Part shown: piece after piece, positions 16,951-25,248 of the stretch
Position numbering within the stretch: position 1 is the stretch's first letter
Layout: the number at the start of each line of letters is the position of its first letter
From: Mesonia sp008017825
GTDB lineage: Bacteria; Bacteroidota; Bacteroidia; Flavobacteriales; Flavobacteriaceae
Reading direction: 5' to 3'
Length of the DNA stretch: 64,000 nucleotides
NCBI RefSeq assembly: GCF_008017825.1
Contig: NZ_VRLS01000086.1
Span: forward strand, 372,001 to 436,000
Translations under genes and position numbers: made by a program
The notes under the pieces: model-generated
Database searches by the model: none
Seen by the model: only the letters and a program-made list of their open reading frames with translations
What the model was told of the DNA's origin: nothing

Positions 16951-17904
16951 ATGGAATACTTAGAATTTGAAGCTCCTATTAAAGAGCTACAAGAACAATA
17001 TAATAAAGCTTGCGCTATAGGTGTAGATAGTGATGTAGATGTAACACAAACCTGCAAGCAAATAGAAAAGAAACTAGCCTCAACAAAGAAGGAAATATAT
17101 AAAAACCTTACGGCATGGCAACGTGTACAGTTGTCAAGACACCCTAACAGACCTTATACATTAGACTATATTAAAGCTATATGTGGTGAAACATTTTTAG
17201 AACTTCACGGTGATAGAAATGTGGCAGACGATAAAGCTATGGTTGGTGGTTTAGGAAAAATTGGGGAACAAAGTTTTATGATTATTGGTCAGCAAAAAGG
17301 ATACAATACTAAAACTAGGCAATACCGTAATTTTGGTATGGCAAACCCAGAAGGTTATCGTAAAGCACTACGTTTAATGAAATCTGCAGAGAAATTTGAT
17401 GTTCCTGTAGTCACTTTTATTGATACACCAGGAGCTTATCCAGGCTTAGAAGCAGAAGAGCGCGGCCAAGGAGAAGCTATTGCTAGAAATATCATTGAAA
17501 TGACTCGCTTAAAAGTACCTGTTATCGTAGTTGTAATAGGAGAAGGTGCAAGTGGAGGAGCTCTAGGAATTGGTGTTGGAGATAAAGTAATGATGTTAGA
17601 AAATTCTTGGTATTCTGTAATTTCTCCAGAAAACTGTTCTTCTATTTTATGGAGAAGTTGGGATCATAAAGAGCAAGCTGCAGAAGCTTTAAAACTTACT
17701 GCTACCGATGCTAAAAAACTAAAAGTTATAGATTCTATCATTAAAGAACCACTGGGTGGTGCTCATAGTAATAGAGAGGAAATGTTTACTACACTTAAAA
17801 AAGTAATTATTGAATCTCATGCGGAGTTGAAAAACTTATCACCAAAAGAATTAGTGGAAAAAAGAATGGAAAAATATTCTTCAATGGGGGTTTTTAAAGG
17901 CTAA
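16951..17904 (+). CDS. accA: Acetyl-CoA carboxylase carboxyltransferase subunit alpha
   Basis: Alpha subunit of the carboxyltransferase that makes malonyl-CoA for fatty acid synthesis, pairing with AccD (not in this window). 317 residues, the usual size. Recognisable blocks are the N-terminal LEFEAPIKELQEQ helix, RHPNRPYTLDYI, FLELHGDRNVADD, FIDTPGAYPGLEAEERGQGEAIARN and GEGASGGALGIGVGD. It has its own promoter and terminator, so is probably monocistronic. Confidence 0.96.
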   Translation: MEYLEFEAPIKELQEQYNKACAIGVDSDVDVTQTCKQIEKKLASTKKEIYKNLTAWQRVQLSRHPNRPYTLDYIKAICGETFLELHGDRNVADDKAMVGGLGKIGEQSFMIIGQQKGYNTKTRQYRNFGMANPEGYRKALRLMKSAEKFDVPVVTFIDTPGAYPGLEAEERGQGEAIARNIIEMTRLKVPVIVVVIGEGASGGALGIGVGDKVMMLENSWYSVISPENCSSILWRSWDHKEQAAEALKLTATDAKKLKVIDSIIKEPLGGAHSNREEMFTTLKKVIIESHAELKNLSPKELVEKRMEKYSSMGVFKG

Positions 17905-17926
17905 CTCCTTTAAACCTTACTAATAC

Positions 17927-17958
17927 AAAATCCGAAGCTTTTTGTTTCGGATTTTTTT
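17927..17958 (+). terminator. Intrinsic terminator after accA
   Basis: AAATCCGAA/TTCGGATTT stem with a 9-nt loop followed by a T-run, 23 nt downstream of the accA stop. Confidence 0.85.
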
Positions 17959-18030
17959 GTGGTTATCAACAAAAATATTAAGTTATAAACAGGGAGATTG
18001 TTCATAAGGTGTGAACTATCCTAATCATAA

Positions 18031-18043
18031 AAAACGACGTTTT
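18031..18043. promoter_or_regulatory. Palindrome AAAACG-A-CGTTTT in the dnaB promoter region
   Basis: Perfect 6+1+6 inverted repeat 28 nt upstream of dnaB. A weak -7 box (TACATTCG, 18059-18066) follows directly before the ATG, so the palindrome would cover about -33 and could be an operator. This is inference only. Confidence 0.4.
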
Positions 18044-18070
18044 CGTTAACATTTTTTTTACATTCGTACT

Positions 18071-19624
18071 ATGGAGAAAGTAAAACAAAGTCGAGCATAT
18101 TCTGCACCTAAAAGTAATATCATTCAATTAGAAAAAGGGAAATTGCCTCCTCAAGCAGTTGATTTGGAGGAAGTTGTAATTGGAGCGATGATGATCGATA
18201 AAAAGGGGGTAGATGAAGTAATAGATATTTTACATCCCGATGTTTTCTATAAAGATGCGCACAAATACATATTTGAAGCTATTTTTAAACTCTTTGAGAA
18301 TAGTGAACCAGTCGACTTATTAACGGTTTCTAGTCAGTTAAAGAAAGATGGGAAGCTAGAAGTTAGTGGAGGAGATTATTATTTAATTCAGCTAACTCAA
18401 AAAGTATCTTCTTCTGCGCATATCGAGTTTCATGCAAGGATTATTTTACAGAAATATATTCAGCGAAGTTTAATTAAAATTTCTAGTGAAATTATTGAAG
18501 ATTCCTATGATGAATCTACAGACGTTTTTGATTTATTAGATAAAGCAGAATCTAAACTTTACGAGGTTACTCAAGGAAATATTAAACGCTCTTCAGAAAC
18601 CGCACAAAGTTTAGTAATTCAGGCAAAAAAGAGAATTGAAGATATATCTAATAAAGAAGGGTTAAGTGGAATTCCTTCAGGTTTTGAAAAACTAGATCAG
18701 TTAACTTCAGGATGGCAGCCCAGTGATTTAATTATTGTAGCAGCAAGGCCAGGTATGGGTAAAACAGCTTTAACCTTATCGATGGCGCGAAATATTGCGG
18801 TGGGTCAAAATATACCAGTGGCATTCTTTTCTTGTGAGATGTCATCAGTACAGTTAATTACACGATTAATTTCTTCAGAAACTGGACTTTCTTCCGAAAA
18901 GCTAAGAACGGGAAATTTAGAAACTCACGAGTGGGAACAATTAAACGTTAAAGTAAAAGGTTTAGAAAAAGCACCTTTATTTATTGATGATACCCCATCA
19001 CTTTCGATTTTTGATTTACGTGCAAAAGCAAGACGTTTAGCTTCTCAACACGGTATTAAATTAATTGTAATTGATTATTTGCAGTTGATGACAGCTGGGG
19101 GATCTCAAAAAGGCGGAAATAGGGAACAAGAAATTTCTACCATCTCTCGAAACCTAAAAGCTTTAGCAAAAGAATTAAATATACCTGTAATCGCACTCTC
19201 GCAACTATCACGTGCGGTAGAAACTAGGGGAGGAAGCAAGCGTCCATTACTTTCCGATCTAAGGGAATCTGGAGCAATCGAACAAGATGCAGATATTGTT
19301 TCGTTTATATACAGGCCAGAATATTATAAAATTGACGAGTGGGATGACGAGGAGCAAACTCCAACCGATGGTCAAGCAGAATTCATTATCGCCAAACACC
19401 GTAATGGTGGTTTAGAAAATATACGTCTTAAGTTCCTTGGTCATCTTGGTAAATTTGATAATCTAGATCAGTTTGATTATCCTTCAGAGATTCCTTCTAA
19501 AATGAATCACGACGATAATGAAAATGGAGGGTTTAGTACTCAAAACTTCCCCTCTGCCGAAGACGCATTTGGTTCATCATCGCCTAATTTAAGACAAAAT
19601 GATGAGGATGATGTGCCGTTTTAA
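18071..19624 (+). CDS. dnaB: Replicative DNA helicase
   Basis: Hexameric 5'-3' helicase of the replication fork. The N-terminal domain (about 20-130) begins with PPQAVDLEEVVIGAMM; the RecA-like ATPase domain has Walker A ARPGMGKTAL, Walker B IVIDYLQLM, the SQLSRAVE motif and the arginine-finger region in EFIIAKHRNGG. Length 517 fits, with a short acidic tail ending in DDVPF. No intein interrupts it. The downstream gene starts 48 bp later on the same strand. Confidence 0.96.
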   Translation: MEKVKQSRAYSAPKSNIIQLEKGKLPPQAVDLEEVVIGAMMIDKKGVDEVIDILHPDVFYKDAHKYIFEAIFKLFENSEPVDLLTVSSQLKKDGKLEVSGGDYYLIQLTQKVSSSAHIEFHARIILQKYIQRSLIKISSEIIEDSYDESTDVFDLLDKAESKLYEVTQGNIKRSSETAQSLVIQAKKRIEDISNKEGLSGIPSGFEKLDQLTSGWQPSDLIIVAARPGMGKTALTLSMARNIAVGQNIPVAFFSCEMSSVQLITRLISSETGLSSEKLRTGNLETHEWEQLNVKVKGLEKAPLFIDDTPSLSIFDLRAKARRLASQHGIKLIVIDYLQLMTAGGSQKGGNREQEISTISRNLKALAKELNIPVIALSQLSRAVETRGGSKRPLLSDLRESGAIEQDADIVSFIYRPEYYKIDEWDDEEQTPTDGQAEFIIAKHRNGGLENIRLKFLGHLGKFDNLDQFDYPSEIPSKMNHDDNENGGFSTQNFPSAEDAFGSSSPNLRQNDEDDVPF

Positions 19625-19672
19625 AAAGTTTGATTAACTCTATTTTCTAAATAATTATACTTACTTTTAAGT

Positions 19673-20935
19673 ATGAAGAAAATACTTTTATTTACTGTTT
19701 TATTCTTTGTTCTTTCTATAGAGTCTTATGCATCTTATGTATTGATTCCTATGGATGCTGATACTCAAAAAAACCATTTGAAAGCCTATGGGATTACTTA
19801 TTGGGTGCTGGCTAAACAGCAAAAAGTAAAATGGCTACTTAATTATAGAGGAGGATCTTTTTTAATGCCAGATACCGATGCTTTGAGAAAAGAATGTCAA
19901 ATTAGAGGTGTTTCTTTTGAGTTGCTGAGTAACGCTAAAGCGGAATCAATTTTAAGTGAAATTGAAAGTCCGTCTCAGAATATGGATGCCGTAGTTCTAG
20001 AAAAAGCTCCTAAAATCGCTGTTTATACCCCTAGTGGAAATGCTCCTTGGGATGATGCTGTAACGATGGTTTTAACTTATGCAGAAATTCCTTACGAAAC
20101 CATTTATGATAAAGAGGTTTTAGACGATGAATTGCTTCTTTACGATTGGCTACATCTACATCACGAAGATTTTACCGGTCAATATGGTAAATTCTATAAA
20201 AGATACCGAGCTACTCCTTGGTACATTGAAGAAAAGAAAAACGCAGAAGCTTTAGCAAATGAATTAGGTTATCAAAAAGTATCTGAAGAAAAATTGGCAG
20301 TTTCTTTAAAAATTAGAAACTACGTAGTAGGTGGAGGATTTATGTTTGCTATGTGTAGTGCTACAGATAGTTTTGACATTGCTCTCTCTGCAGAAGGGGT
20401 AGATATTTGTGAACCTATGTTTGATGGTGATGCTAGTGATCCTGCTTACCAGAGTAAAATAGACTATTCAAAAACCTTCGCTTTCACCGATTTTGTTTTA
20501 GAAAGAAGTCCCATGGTGTATGAGTTTTCATCTATCGATATGACTACTAAAAGAAGAATCCCAAGAGAGATAGACTACTTTACTTTAATGAATTTTTCGG
20601 CAAAATGGGATCCTGTACCTACTATGCTTTGTCAAAACCATACCGCTTTAGTTAAAGGTTTTATGGGACAAACCACTTCTTTTGATAGACAGACTATCAA
20701 ATCTAATGTATTGGTGATGGGAGAAAATAAAGCCAATGGTGAGGCTCGTTATATTCACGGAATAAAAGGAAAAGGCTTTTTTACCTTTTATGGAGGTCAC
20801 GATCCAGAAGATTACCAACATAAAGTGGGGGATCCAAAAACAGAGCTTTCTTTACATCCTACTTCTCCAGGATACCGACTTATTTTAAATAACGTTTTAT
20901 TTCCTGCAGCTAAGAAGAAAAAGCAAAAAACCTAA
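19673..20935 (+). CDS. Secreted protein of unknown function (asparagine synthetase B-like by annotation habit only)
   Basis: A 420-residue protein with a clear signal peptide (residues 1-20, ending IESYA) and no membrane anchor. Homologues in Bacteroidota are often labelled asparagine synthetase B, but I see neither the N-terminal catalytic Cys of a glutaminase domain nor the SGGxDS PP-loop. The body has short Rossmann-like strands (KIAVYTPSG, then DDAVTMVLTYAEIPYETIYD) and a VVGGGFMFAMCSATDSFDIAL segment resembling a glutamine-amidotransferase-like (ThuA/GATase fold) elbow. The C terminus is Lys-rich. Its stop overlaps the stop of the convergent OmpA-like gene by 4 bp. Confidence 0.55.
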   Translation: MKKILLFTVLFFVLSIESYASYVLIPMDADTQKNHLKAYGITYWVLAKQQKVKWLLNYRGGSFLMPDTDALRKECQIRGVSFELLSNAKAESILSEIESPSQNMDAVVLEKAPKIAVYTPSGNAPWDDAVTMVLTYAEIPYETIYDKEVLDDELLLYDWLHLHHEDFTGQYGKFYKRYRATPWYIEEKKNAEALANELGYQKVSEEKLAVSLKIRNYVVGGGFMFAMCSATDSFDIALSAEGVDICEPMFDGDASDPAYQSKIDYSKTFAFTDFVLERSPMVYEFSSIDMTTKRRIPREIDYFTLMNFSAKWDPVPTMLCQNHTALVKGFMGQTTSFDRQTIKSNVLVMGENKANGEARYIHGIKGKGFFTFYGGHDPEDYQHKVGDPKTELSLHPTSPGYRLILNNVLFPAAKKKKQKT

Positions 20936-21894
20936 TTGTTTTTGGGTCGTATGTAAAACTCTTTATCTGGTAATACCAATATTTCTACACGTCTGTTTTT
21001 TTGTTTATTTTTCTCTGAATTGTTCTCTACGATAGGTTGTGTTTCACCGTATGATTCTGTTTTGTAGGTGTAATCACCTTTGCCATCCAAAATTTCATGA
21101 ATATATACTTCTACAGCGTCTGCTCGGTTTTTTCCTAATATATAGTTATACTTATCGTCCGCATCACTATCCGTATGTCCAGAGATGATGATGTCTGCTT
21201 TAGGTATTTGTGAAATCACTTTTTTAAACTCTTCCAACTTTTTTAAAGCGGTCTCTTTTAATTCATACTTATCTGTATCAAAAAGCAAATTAGCGTCTAC
21301 ATTTAGTTTTAAAACTCCACCTACCGTTCCAATAGCATCTATATCTGCTCCAGCGGTAGGTCCGCTACAAAAAGAGGCTAAATCTGTAAGTCGTATGTAA
21401 TAATAAATTGCTTCTTTTTCTTTTGGAATGTTAGCACGAGCAATATCTATTTGTGAAGTCCCGCCATCTACTTTTCCTACATTGATCCAAGTTTTATTGT
21501 CACTAGAGATCTCTACTTTAAAAGCTTCAATTGAAGGGCCGATCTCAAAAAAATAAAGATCAGGTCCATCAATATCTATAAAACCATTGTCTTTAAAAAC
21601 AGCTGTAATTTGGCCTTGACAACCTAAAGAAAGGTATGATTGGTCTAAGTATTTTTCATAATCTGGTTCTCCAGCAGCTGCTTGCGGATTGCTATACTCT
21701 GGTAAAGCTGGAGGATTTCCTTCTCGGAAGTCAATAAGTGTATCTGCAAAAGCTACATTACCTAAAGGAATGAATACTTGAGATTGATTTTTTAACCGAT
21801 AAAACTTCTTAAACTTAATTAGGTTGACAGGAACTTGAGCAGTTGCAGTAATACCTATAAGCATTCCGATAATAAGAAGTAGAATTTTTCGCAT
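20932..21894 (-). CDS. OmpA family outer-membrane/peptidoglycan-binding protein
   Basis: Residues 1-19 are a signal peptide (cleavage after ITATA). The central part (about 45-190) is a beta-rich domain with paired cysteines, of unknown role. The C-terminal OmpA-like domain (about 200-310) holds LLFDTDKYELKETA, IIISGHTDSD and NRRVEI, with the conserved Asp and Arg that bind the peptidoglycan diaminopimelate. It probably tethers envelope layers, or serves as a calcium- or partner-binding exported protein. The start is separated from rplT by a terminator, so it is its own unit. Confidence 0.82.
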   Translation of the reverse strand: MRKILLLIIGMLIGITATAQVPVNLIKFKKFYRLKNQSQVFIPLGNVAFADTLIDFREGNPPALPEYSNPQAAAGEPDYEKYLDQSYLSLGCQGQITAVFKDNGFIDIDGPDLYFFEIGPSIEAFKVEISSDNKTWINVGKVDGGTSQIDIARANIPKEKEAIYYYIRLTDLASFCSGPTAGADIDAIGTVGGVLKLNVDANLLFDTDKYELKETALKKLEEFKKVISQIPKADIIISGHTDSDADDKYNYILGKNRADAVEVYIHEILDGKGDYTYKTESYGETQPIVENNSEKNKQKNRRVEILVLPDKEFYIRPKNN

Positions 21895-21907
21895 AATTAT
21901 AAAGATA

Positions 21908-21937
21908 AAAAAACCCTCTCTAAAAGAGAAGGTTTTT
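21908..21937 (-). terminator. Intrinsic terminator of the thrS-infC-rpmI-rplT operon
   Basis: AAAACC-TCTC/GAGA-GGTTTTT hairpin with one internal mismatch and a run of T on the minus strand, 30 nt past the rplT stop. Confidence 0.8.
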
Positions 21938-21966
21938 AATATATGAGAGATAAATGGGTTGCAAAT

Positions 21967-22311
21967 TTATTTTACTTTCTCAATAATAGCTTTAAAAGCC
22001 TCTGGGTGATTCATAGCTAAATCGGCTAAAACCTTACGGTTTAATTCGATTCCGTTAGCTTTTACTTTTCCCATAAATTGAGAATAAGACATTCCGTGCA
22101 TACGAGCACCTGCATTAATACGGGTAATCCATAAAGTACGGAAGTTTCTTTTCTTTGCTTTACGGTCTCTATAAGCATATAACATTGCTTTTTCAACCGC
22201 ATTTTTTGCTACTGTCCAAACGTTTTTACGACGTCCAAAGTAACCTTTTGCTTGCTTCATCACCTTTTTTCTTCTGGCTCTTGAAGCTACTGAATTTACT
22301 GATCTTGGCAT
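21967..22311 (-). CDS. rplT: 50S ribosomal protein L20
   Basis: Basic 114-residue assembly protein of the large subunit that binds 23S rRNA. Typical sequence: MPRSVNSVASRARRKKV at the start, GYFGRRKNVW and RDRKAKKRNFRTLWITRINA. Last gene of the thrS-infC-rpmI-rplT operon. In other bacteria L20 represses this operon by binding its mRNA; the 98-nt gap before this gene contains a foldable stretch that might serve such a purpose. Confidence 0.97.
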   Translation of the reverse strand: MPRSVNSVASRARRKKVMKQAKGYFGRRKNVWTVAKNAVEKAMLYAYRDRKAKKRNFRTLWITRINAGARMHGMSYSQFMGKVKANGIELNRKVLADLAMNHPEAFKAIIEKVK

Positions 22312-22329
22312 AATTTTATTATTTTTGTA

Positions 22330-22369
22330 GTAGGCGATTCATTTTCACGAATTCTTTGTAAGGCCTAAC
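22330..22369 (-). promoter_or_regulatory. Foldable segment between rpmI and rplT
   Basis: On the minus strand GTTAGGC (22369-22363) can pair with GCCTAC (22335-22330), with one bulged base, enclosing about 27 nt. It lies in the only long gap of the operon. A role as an L20 autoregulation site is speculative. Confidence 0.3.
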
Positions 22370-22409
22370 TCCAGGGTTATTAAATTGTTTTAACCAATTA
22401 AACGGTCAA

Positions 22410-22607
22410 TTACTTTAAACGTAATTGAAGTTTAATGTTACTCTCATCTGCTTTATGTACTAATGTACTATGAGTTAAAGCAAGCTTACGTTTTTTAGAC
22501 TTCTTTGTTAAGATGTGACTTTTAAACGCGTGCTTTCTTTTAATTTTACCAGTACCTGTAAGCTTAAAACGCTTTTTAGCACTAGATTTTGTTTTCATTT
22601 TAGGCAT
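22410..22607 (-). CDS. rpmI: 50S ribosomal protein L35
   Basis: 65-residue basic protein with the family start MPKMKTKSSAKKRFKLTGTGK and KRKHAFKSHILTKKSKKRKR-like centre. Third gene of the translation operon, 57 nt after infC and 98 nt before rplT, the standard order in bacteria. Confidence 0.97.
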   Translation of the reverse strand: MPKMKTKSSAKKRFKLTGTGKIKRKHAFKSHILTKKSKKRKLALTHSTLVHKADESNIKLQLRLK

Positions 22608-22664
22608 AATATCCTTAGGTTTTATTTATCTCTCTCTATATAATTTTGACTTCTACGATAGAAG

Positions 22665-23222
22665 TTACTTTACTTTTTTAGGAGCAATGAACATGGTCAT
22701 ACGTTTACCTTCTAATTTAGGCATTTGTTCTACCTTACCATATTCCTCAAGGTCTTGAGCTAAACGAAGTAGCAAAATTTCTCCTTGATCTTTAAATACA
22801 ATAGAACGTCCTTTAAAGAAAACATATGCTTTAAGTTTCGCACCTTCTTCTAAGAATTTTTTACCGTGATTTTTCTTGAATTCATAATCATGATCATCTG
22901 TATTAGGACCAAAACGAATTTCTTTAATCACAACTTTAGAAGCCTTTGCTTTTAAAACTTTTTCTCTTTTCTTTTGTTCGTAAAGGAATTTCTTATAATC
23001 CATTGCTTTTGCAACAGGAGGTTTAGCATTTGGTGAAATCTCAACCAAATCTACGCCTAGCTCTTCTGCTAAAGCTAATGCTTTTTTGATAGGATAAACA
23101 CCCATCTCCACATTATCACCAACTAAACGAACTTCTTCTGCGCGAATTTTCCCGTTAATTCTGTGCGGATCTTCCTTAATTTCTCTTAAAGGTTTTCTTG
23201 ATTTTTTTCTACGTATTGCTAT
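22665..23222 (-). CDS. infC: Translation initiation factor IF-3 with apparent AUA start
   Basis: Binds the 30S subunit and polices start-codon choice. The first ATG in frame (23111) would remove a conserved N-terminal block. Upstream in frame, IAIRRKKSRKPLREIKEDPH and RINGKIRAEEVRLVGDN read through without a stop, and the frame closes at a TAA four codons before the ATA at 23222-23220. That makes AUA at 23222, or the second AUA at 23216, the likely start, giving about 185 residues; no ATG, GTG or TTG exists in the first 34 codons. Unusual infC starts (AUU in E. coli) are the basis of IF-3 autoregulation. The gene begins 17 nt after the thrS stop. Confidence 0.9.
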   Translation of the reverse strand: MAIRRKKSRKPLREIKEDPHRINGKIRAEEVRLVGDNVEMGVYPIKKALALAEELGVDLVEISPNAKPPVAKAMDYKKFLYEQKKREKVLKAKASKVVIKEIRFGPNTDDHDYEFKKNHGKKFLEEGAKLKAYVFFKGRSIVFKDQGEILLLRLAQDLEEYGKVEQMPKLEGKRMTMFIAPKKVK

Positions 23223-23239
23223 GACTTTATAATTTTAAA

Positions 23240-25186
23240 TTAAACTTCAAATGTTTTTAGAGTAGACGCAATTTCATTCTTTATAATTTCAGAAAATTGC
23301 TCTACACTCATGGCGCCTAAATCCTCGCCACCATGTTTACGTACAGAAACTGTGCCGTCTTTTTCTTCTTGTTCTCCGACAATAAGCATAAACGGTAGTT
23401 TGTTCATTTCGGCTTCCCGAATTTTTTTACCCATCGTTTCACTTCTGTTATCTATACGGGCGCGAATTTCGTTATTTTCTAGCAAATTTAAAACTTTTTG
23501 CGTATAATTTTCATACTTCTCGCTTAAAGACAAAACAATAGCTTGTTCTGGCATAAGCCAAAGTGGGAAATTACCACCCGTATGCTCTAACAAAATAGCG
23601 ATAAAACGTTCCATACTTCCAAAAGGAGCTCGGTGAATCATCACAGGTCTGTGAAGTTCATTATCACTGCCTTTGTAAGTCAATTCAAAACGCTCTGGTA
23701 AATTATAATCTACTTGTATAGTCCCTAATTGCCAACTTCTACCTAACGCATCTTTAACCATAAAATCTAATTTAGGTCCGTAAAATGCTGCTTCTCCTGT
23801 TTCTACTACGTAATTTAAATTCTTTTCTTTAGCTGCATTGATAATAGCATTTTCTGCTTTTTCCCAATTTTCATCTGCACCTATATATTTTTCTTTATTT
23901 TCTGGATCTCTAAGAGAAACTTGAGCTGTAAAATTTTCAAACCCTAAAGAACCAAAAACATATAGCACCAAGTCAATTACCTTTTTGAACTCCTCATCTA
24001 ATTGATCTGGAGTACAAAAAATATGCGCATCATCTTGAGTAAAACCACGAACACGAGTTAAGCCGTGTAATTCTCCACTTTGTTCATATCTATAAACTGT
24101 ACCAAATTCTGCAAAACGCTTTGGTAAATCTTTATAAGACCAAGGTGAAGCATTGTATATTTCACAGTGGTGTGGGCAATTCATAGGTTTTAATAAAAAC
24201 TCTTCTCCTTCATTTGGTGTGGTAATAGGCTGAAAGCTATCTTCTCCGTACTTCGCATAATGACCCGAAGTTTCATAAAGTTCTTTCTGACCAATATGCG
24301 GAGAAACTACCATTTCATAACCAGCTTTCTTCTGTGCTTTTTTTAGAAAATTTTCTAAGCGCTCACGTAAAGCAGCACCTTTTGGAAGCCATAATGGCAG
24401 ACCTTGTCCTACTTTTTGTGAAAAAGTAAAAAGCTGTAGTTCTTTTCCTAATTTTCTATGATCTCGTTTTTTAGCTTCTTCTAATAGCTCTAAATATTCT
24501 TTTAATTCTTTTTGCTTCGGAAAAGTAATTCCGTAGACTCTTGTAAGTTGCGGATTGTTTTCGTCTCCTCGCCAATAAGCTCCAGCGACACTCATTACTT
24601 TTACTGCTTTAATAATACCAGTATTAGGAATATGTCCTCCTCGACACAAATCTGTAAAGGTATCATGATCGCAAAAGGTAATATCTCCGTCAGTTAAATT
24701 TTCAATTAATTCAACTTTATATGGATTGTTCTCGTTTTTATAAAATGCTAATGCATCGTCTTTGGATACTTCACGCATGTCAAACTCGTGTTTTCCACGA
24801 GCAATCTCTAGCATTTTATCTTCAACCTTTTTAAAATCGTTATCAGATATTTTATGTTCTCCAAAATCTACGTCATAATAAAAACCATTGTCAATAGCAG
24901 GACCTATAGTTAGCTTCGCTTCTGGATATAATTTTTGAATTGCCTGAGCCAAAACGTGCGCAGAACTATGCCAAAAAGCTTTTTTACCTTGATCGTCTTT
25001 CCAAGTATATAGAACTAGAGAACCATCTTGCGTAAGGGTTGTTTTCGTTTCTACTGTGGTACCGTTAAAACTTGCAGAAATCACATTTCTGGCTAAACCT
25101 TCACTAATACTTTTGGCAACTTCTAAAACAGTAGTGCCTTTCTCAAATTCTTTTATACTGCCATCTGGCAAAGTTATTTTTATCAT
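23240..25186 (-). CDS. thrS: Threonine--tRNA ligase
   Basis: Class II synthetase that charges tRNA-Thr and edits mischarged serine. Domain order: TGS (about 1-62), editing/SAD domain with HSSAHVLAQA and CRGGHIPNTG (about 65-230), catalytic core (about 260-530) with zinc ligand cluster MNCPHHCEIY, motif 2 RYEQSGELHGLTRVRGF and motif 3 HRAPFGSMERF, then the anticodon-binding domain. Full length at 648 residues. First gene of thrS-infC-rpmI-rplT. No T-box or other leader is seen in the 62-nt gap upstream. Confidence 0.97.
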   Translation of the reverse strand: MIKITLPDGSIKEFEKGTTVLEVAKSISEGLARNVISASFNGTTVETKTTLTQDGSLVLYTWKDDQGKKAFWHSSAHVLAQAIQKLYPEAKLTIGPAIDNGFYYDVDFGEHKISDNDFKKVEDKMLEIARGKHEFDMREVSKDDALAFYKNENNPYKVELIENLTDGDITFCDHDTFTDLCRGGHIPNTGIIKAVKVMSVAGAYWRGDENNPQLTRVYGITFPKQKELKEYLELLEEAKKRDHRKLGKELQLFTFSQKVGQGLPLWLPKGAALRERLENFLKKAQKKAGYEMVVSPHIGQKELYETSGHYAKYGEDSFQPITTPNEGEEFLLKPMNCPHHCEIYNASPWSYKDLPKRFAEFGTVYRYEQSGELHGLTRVRGFTQDDAHIFCTPDQLDEEFKKVIDLVLYVFGSLGFENFTAQVSLRDPENKEKYIGADENWEKAENAIINAAKEKNLNYVVETGEAAFYGPKLDFMVKDALGRSWQLGTIQVDYNLPERFELTYKGSDNELHRPVMIHRAPFGSMERFIAILLEHTGGNFPLWLMPEQAIVLSLSEKYENYTQKVLNLLENNEIRARIDNRSETMGKKIREAEMNKLPFMLIVGEQEEKDGTVSVRKHGGEDLGAMSVEQFSEIIKNEIASTLKTFEV

Positions 25187-25248
25187 ATCAAAAATTTAAT
25201 CTTGCAAAGATAAAGCTATCTGCGGTCTTTACAATATGCTAAGTTTTA

